From NCBI GenBank assembly GCA_945872805.1, contig CAMCBE010000061.1:1-8678 (forward strand): DNA of 8,678 bases, given 5' to 3'. The notes beneath the pieces were generated by a model that worked only from the letters and a program-made list of their open reading frames with translations, was not told the DNA's origin and made no database searches. Position 1 is the first letter of the stretch. Each line of letters begins with the position of its first letter. Shown in pieces: positions 4,725 through 8,678 of this stretch. This DNA is from Chitinophaga pinensis. Its GTDB lineage: Bacteria; Bacteroidota; Bacteroidia; Chitinophagales; Chitinophagaceae. The position numbers and the translations under genes are program-made.

Positions 4725-7700
4725 ATGAACAAAAGTCGTCAATCAATATATTCTACTTTATTTTTCACAGTAGCATTTATGCTATTTGGCTGCAATCAAT
4801 CCAGTGATACGTTGTTTAGTAAAGTTTCTTCTTCTGCATCCAATATTAACTTTAAAAATATTTTGGTAGAGGATGAAAATTTTAATGTGTTAAACTATCC
4901 CTATTTCTATAATGGTGGGGGAGTTGCCATTGGAGATATCAACAATGATGGGTTGCCAGATGTTTTTTTTACGGGAAACATGGTAAAAAATAGACTTTAT
5001 TTAAACAAAGGGGATTTTAATTTCGAAGATATTACCGGAAAAAGTACAGTAGCAGATCAGCAAGGCTGGTGCACTGGTGCAACCATGGCAGATGTTAATG
5101 CAGACGGGTGGCTCGATATTTATGTGTGTAGAAGCGCTGATTCAAATCCATTAAAGAGAAAAAATCTTTTATTCATCAATAACCACGACAATACGTTTAC
5201 TGAAAAGGCGGAAGCATTTGGAATAGCTGATAATGGCTATAGTACACATGCCGTATTTTTCGACTACGATAAGGATAACGACCTAGACTTGGTTGTTATT
5301 AATCATAGCCTGAAAGAATTCATGCAAGGGCAACAACAAAAGCCAGGTATTCGTACACAAACAGATCCAAATTTTGGTACACATCTCTATAGAAATGATT
5401 CCGGCCATTATAACAATGTTACCGATGCAGCTGGCATCACGTCTAATGTACTTTCATTCGGTTTAGGAGTAGCGGTAAGTGATTTAAATAATGATTCTTG
5501 GCCCGACGTATACATTAGCAATGACTTCAATGAAGCCGATTATTGCTTCATCAATCAGAAAAATGGCACATTCAAAGAGATGAGTCAAGAAATGTTTGCC
5601 CAGACTAGCTTATTCTCCATGGGGAATTTTGCTGCAGATATCAATAATGATGGATTGCAAGACATCATTACACTTGACATGCTTCCCGAAGGGAATTTTT
5701 TGCAGAAGATGCATAACGGTTCTGAAAATTTCGACAAATTTCAAATCCTATTTAACAATGGATTTTTCAAGCAATACAGCCGTAATATGTTGCAGCTAAA
5801 TCGCGGTGATGGAACGTTTGCTGAAATTGGACAATATGCCGGTATAAGTAACACAGACTGGAGCTGGACTCCCTTGGCAGCTGATTTTGATAACGATGGA
5901 AATAAAGATCTTTTTGTCACCAATGGCTATGTGAAAGATTATACAGACATGGACTACATTAAGTATAATGTAGATATTATCATTGAAAAAGACCCTTCGA
6001 AGCAAGAGCAAATGGTTAAGGATAGGGTAAACAAACTACCAACGATTCAGGTGCCAAATTATATCTATAGAAATGATGGCGATTTGAAATTTTCCAATCA
6101 AATCAAAGCATGGGGAATGGCTGATCAAATCGTTAGTGCAGGCGCCGCCTATGCAGATTTGGATAATGATGGAGATCTTGATATGGTCATTAGTAATAGT
6201 AATGACATAGCAAGCGTTTATCGAAATAACGTTAACACTATTCATCCTGAAAAGAAATACCTCAACATTAAATTGAAAGGGAATGGCCAAAATCTTTTTG
6301 CCATTGGTTCTAAAGTAACCTTGGTTACAGATAAGGGAATTCAAGTTGAAGAATTGATGCCCTCAAGAGGATTTCAATCCAGTATCGATTACATGATTCA
6401 TTTTGGTATTGCTCCTGGGGATTCAGTAAAACAACTCAACGTATCATGGCCAAACGGGAACAGTTCATCTATAAGTACTCCAGGCATCAATAAAACAATC
6501 ACGGTTGATATTCAAAAAAGTACTTCAAGCCCCACTCAAGGAACTGGCATTGAACATAAAGCGCTATTCACATTTACAGATTCATTGCCATTTCCCCATC
6601 AAGAAAATATGTATAATGATTTTAGTCAGCAAGGGTTATTGCCACAATGGTTTAGTAGGCAGGGGCCAGCGATGGCAAAGGGTGATATTAATGGCGATAA
6701 ACTAGAAGATATATTTATTGGCGGTGCAAAAGATCAAGCGGGGGTTTTCTTTTTGCAAAATAAAAGCGGAACGTTTACAAAGTATAGTGTAGAGGCACTT
6801 AATGCTGATGCGCGATATGAAGATATCACTGCTGCAATCTTTGATGCTGATGGCGATGGAGATAATGATTTGTTTGTTGGAAGTGGCGGTTATGAATTAC
6901 AGCCTACCGATTCGCTATTACAGAATAGGCTTTATATAAATAATGGGAAAGGTGTTTTTGGAAGAAACAAGACAGCGTTGCCTAACGATGTGATTAACGA
7001 CAATACTGTGAGTATTGCTGATTTCAACAATGATGGGTATATCGACATTTTTAATGGTGGATTTTGTACACCAGGAAAATACCCTGAATCAAGTGGATCT
7101 CAATTATTGTTTAATGATGGGAAAGGAATTTTTTCATTGGATAAGAATGGATGGTTAAAGAGTTTGAATAATCAAAGTCTTATCACATCCTCCGCTACTG
7201 CTGATATAAACCACGATGGGAAACAGGATTTAATTATTGCCGGCCACTGGATGGGTATCGAAGTTTGGTTAAATAAATCAACCCATTTTGAAAAGGATCC
7301 TGGGTTTAATCAACTAAGCAATCAGTTCGGTTTATATAATACTATATGTGCAAGTGACATGGATGGTGATGGTGATATTGATATTGTGGCAGGAAATCAA
7401 GGGTTGAACAATCAGTATGTTTCAAGCGAAACAGAGCCTATGGAAATGTTTTATGGCGACTTCGATAAAAATGGCACCGATGAGCCAGTCATCGCATATT
7501 ACATAGACCATAAACTATGGCCTATCTATAGTAGAGATGATTTGATGCAGCAACTTCCTTCCTTTAATAAGCGCTTCATTTATTACAGTGAATATGCTAA
7601 GGCTGATATGAATACTATTTTTGGTGAAAATATAAAAACAGCGAAACATTATACCGCATCACAAATGAGTAGCATTGTACTTGAAAATACGGGTAAAGGT

Positions 7701-8018
7701 TTTGTTAAACATTCATTGCCTATAGAGGCGCAGTGGTATCCCATGTATAGTATTTCCATCTTGGATGTAAATGGAGATGGAAAAAAAGATATTATCACTG
7801 GAGGTAATCAGGCTTTTGCGCGAATTAAATTTGGGGAGTATAGTGCAGGCAGAGGTGATGTTCTAATCAATACCAGTGGATTTAAATTCAAAACGATGAG
7901 TCCAATGCAATCAGGCATGAAAGTTTCAGGTGACATACGCAATGTATTGACTACTGGGCGACAAATTATTTTTGGTATCAACAATCAAAAGCCGTTGGTT
8001 TTTCAATTGGCCAATTAA
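4725..8018 (+). CDS. Large VCBS/FG-GAP and ASPIC/UnbV surface lipoprotein (CRTAC1-like)
   Basis: A 1097-residue lipoprotein. A signal peptide ends in the lipobox MLFGC, with Cys23 as the lipidated residue. Seven Ca-binding motifs of the DxNxDGxxD type start near residues 71, 123, 180, 253, 305, 387 and 478. An ASPIC/UnbV domain follows (about 525-595: AIGSKVTLVT, VEELMPSRGFQSS, YMIHFGIAPGD, VSWPNG). Seven more motifs start near 654, 707, 766, 827, 878, 912 and 1014; the one at 912 is degenerate (DFDKNGTDE). FG-GAP/VCBS repeats build beta-propellers as in integrin alpha chains, so a seven-bladed propeller on each side of ASPIC is likely. Proteins of this type are common in Bacteroidota, often near SusC/SusD loci, and are thought to bind ligands or sugars at the cell surface; no activity is proven. 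An ATG at 4692 would put 11 extra residues before the signal peptide, so 4725 is preferred. A paralogue follows 12 bases later. Confidence 0.93.
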   Translation: MNKSRQSIYSTLFFTVAFMLFGCNQSSDTLFSKVSSSASNINFKNILVEDENFNVLNYPYFYNGGGVAIGDINNDGLPDVFFTGNMVKNRLYLNKGDFNFEDITGKSTVADQQGWCTGATMADVNADGWLDIYVCRSADSNPLKRKNLLFINNHDNTFTEKAEAFGIADNGYSTHAVFFDYDKDNDLDLVVINHSLKEFMQGQQQKPGIRTQTDPNFGTHLYRNDSGHYNNVTDAAGITSNVLSFGLGVAVSDLNNDSWPDVYISNDFNEADYCFINQKNGTFKEMSQEMFAQTSLFSMGNFAADINNDGLQDIITLDMLPEGNFLQKMHNGSENFDKFQILFNNGFFKQYSRNMLQLNRGDGTFAEIGQYAGISNTDWSWTPLAADFDNDGNKDLFVTNGYVKDYTDMDYIKYNVDIIIEKDPSKQEQMVKDRVNKLPTIQVPNYIYRNDGDLKFSNQIKAWGMADQIVSAGAAYADLDNDGDLDMVISNSNDIASVYRNNVNTIHPEKKYLNIKLKGNGQNLFAIGSKVTLVTDKGIQVEELMPSRGFQSSIDYMIHFGIAPGDSVKQLNVSWPNGNSSSISTPGINKTITVDIQKSTSSPTQGTGIEHKALFTFTDSLPFPHQENMYNDFSQQGLLPQWFSRQGPAMAKGDINGDKLEDIFIGGAKDQAGVFFLQNKSGTFTKYSVEALNADARYEDITAAIFDADGDGDNDLFVGSGGYELQPTDSLLQNRLYINNGKGVFGRNKTALPNDVINDNTVSIADFNNDGYIDIFNGGFCTPGKYPESSGSQLLFNDGKGIFSLDKNGWLKSLNNQSLITSSATADINHDGKQDLIIAGHWMGIEVWLNKSTHFEKDPGFNQLSNQFGLYNTICASDMDGDGDIDIVAGNQGLNNQYVSSETEPMEMFYGDFDKNGTDEPVIAYYIDHKLWPIYSRDDLMQQLPSFNKRFIYYSEYAKADMNTIFGENIKTAKHYTASQMSSIVLENTGKGFVKHSLPIEAQWYPMYSISILDVNGDGKKDIITGGNQAFARIKFGEYSAGRGDVLINTSGFKFKTMSPMQSGMKVSGDIRNVLTTGRQIIFGINNQKPLVFQLAN

Positions 8019-8030
8019 ATTTAACATGAC

Positions 8031-8678
8031 ATGAAGAGAAATTATATAATCGTGATTTTGGCAACGCTGTTTATGAGCAGTTGCGGTTCTGATAGCGATA
8101 CTCTTTTTACTAAGTTGGATAACGCCGAAACCGGTGTAGATTTTCGCAATCTTGTGGTGAGCGATGAAAACTTAAACGGGTCTCAATATATCTATTTTTA
8201 CAATGGCGCTGGGGTAGCTATTGGCGATATAAATAATGATGGGTTAGTGGATTTGTTCTTTGCGGGTAATATGGTAAAGAATAGGCTTTTTTTAAATAAG
8301 GGGAATTTTGAGTTTGAAAACATAACTCAGCAAAGTCATGTTGCAGAAAAGCAAGGGTGGTGCACTGGAACGAGTATGGTGGATATAAATCATGATGGCT
8401 TATTAGATATATATGTATGCCGAAGTGCTGATGATAATCCTGAAAAAAGAAAAAATCTCCTTTATATAAATAATGGGGATTTGACTTTTACTGAACAAGC
8501 TGAGCAATATGGCCTTGCCGATGATGGGTATTCTACCCATGCATCCTTTTTTGATTTTGATAAAGACGGTGATTTAGACTGCTTTGTATTAAACCATTCT
8601 GCCGTAAAATATTCCACAGGGGTTTCTGAAAATCCTGAAATGCGAAAAGAAAAAAATCCATACTACGCTGATCATCTT
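8031..8678 (+). CDS. Second VCBS lipoprotein of the tandem pair, 3'-truncated by window edge
   Basis: The first 216 codons of a gene that runs off the right edge in frame. It starts MKRNYIIVILATLFMSSC, a compact signal peptide with lipobox MSSC and lipidated Cys18. From SDTLF onward it aligns without gaps to the preceding lipoprotein: my hand count over 169 residues gives about 115 identical (roughly two thirds). Three Ca-binding motifs are already visible (DINNDGLVD, DINHDGLLD, DFDKDGDLD) at the same spacing as in the first copy, and the block QGWCTG...DIYVCRSAD is shared. The sequences diverge after LNHS. The gap to the upstream stop is 12 bases, so the two are almost surely co-transcribed. 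Full length and the presence of an ASPIC domain cannot be seen. Confidence 0.93.
   Translation, partial: MKRNYIIVILATLFMSSCGSDSDTLFTKLDNAETGVDFRNLVVSDENLNGSQYIYFYNGAGVAIGDINNDGLVDLFFAGNMVKNRLFLNKGNFEFENITQQSHVAEKQGWCTGTSMVDINHDGLLDIYVCRSADDNPEKRKNLLYINNGDLTFTEQAEQYGLADDGYSTHASFFDFDKDGDLDCFVLNHSAVKYSTGVSENPEMRKEKNPYYADHL

Noticed and set aside
5741..6344. Several minus-strand ORFs within the large lipoprotein gene
   Set aside because: They arise from the repeated, asymmetrical codon pattern of the Ca-binding motifs on the other strand and show no domain.
4725..8678. Tandem lipoproteins as a gene split by a frameshift or as assembly duplication
   Set aside because: The first copy has a full architecture with its own stop. 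The second has its own lipoprotein signal and differs at about a third of aligned residues, so they are genuine paralogues.

Overview
The window looks like AT-rich Bacteroidota chromosome, most probably Chitinophagaceae or a close relative. The support is gene content: very large VCBS/ASPIC surface lipoproteins in tandem, a secreted DUF1080 protein and a secreted redoxin. Shine-Dalgarno motifs are almost absent, and three sites match the Bacteroidota -7 promoter consensus TAnnTTTG exactly. The genus is inference only.

Layout. Positions 25-394 (minus strand) hold the 3' half of a broken GIY-YIG nuclease gene, then a CAT-anticodon tRNA (73-146) with its own promoter-like box and a strong terminator (25-61). 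Positions 429-1082 (plus) encode an AllA/ureidoglycolate-lyase-family protein. It converges, with no intergenic base, on a small VF530/DUF2132 gene on the minus strand. Positions 1389-2812 (plus) carry two different RsuA-superfamily pseudouridine synthases in a row, an RluE-like and an RluF-like enzyme. A secreted two-domain DUF1080 protein follows (2865-3830). It ends at a bidirectional hairpin terminator shared with a convergent exported thioredoxin-like protein (3884-4378, minus).

After a 346-base AT-rich spacer come two tandem paralogous lipoproteins. The first is complete (4725-8018, 1097 aa): seven Ca-binding DxDxDG-type motifs, an ASPIC/UnbV domain, then seven more motifs. The second begins 12 bases later and runs off the right edge.

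How the genes fit together. The left half is housekeeping: a tRNA and 23S rRNA modification enzymes. The right half is cell-envelope: DUF1080, thioredoxin-like protein and propeller lipoproteins. In Bacteroidota, DUF1080 and large VCBS/ASPIC proteins often occur near glycan-uptake loci, but no SusC/SusD gene is visible here. I see no mobile element, CRISPR array, phage gene or obvious defence system, and I do not claim a wholly new system. The best leads are the 7+7 architecture of the tandem lipoproteins, the odd T-loop of the tRNA, and the nuclease remnant beside that tRNA.
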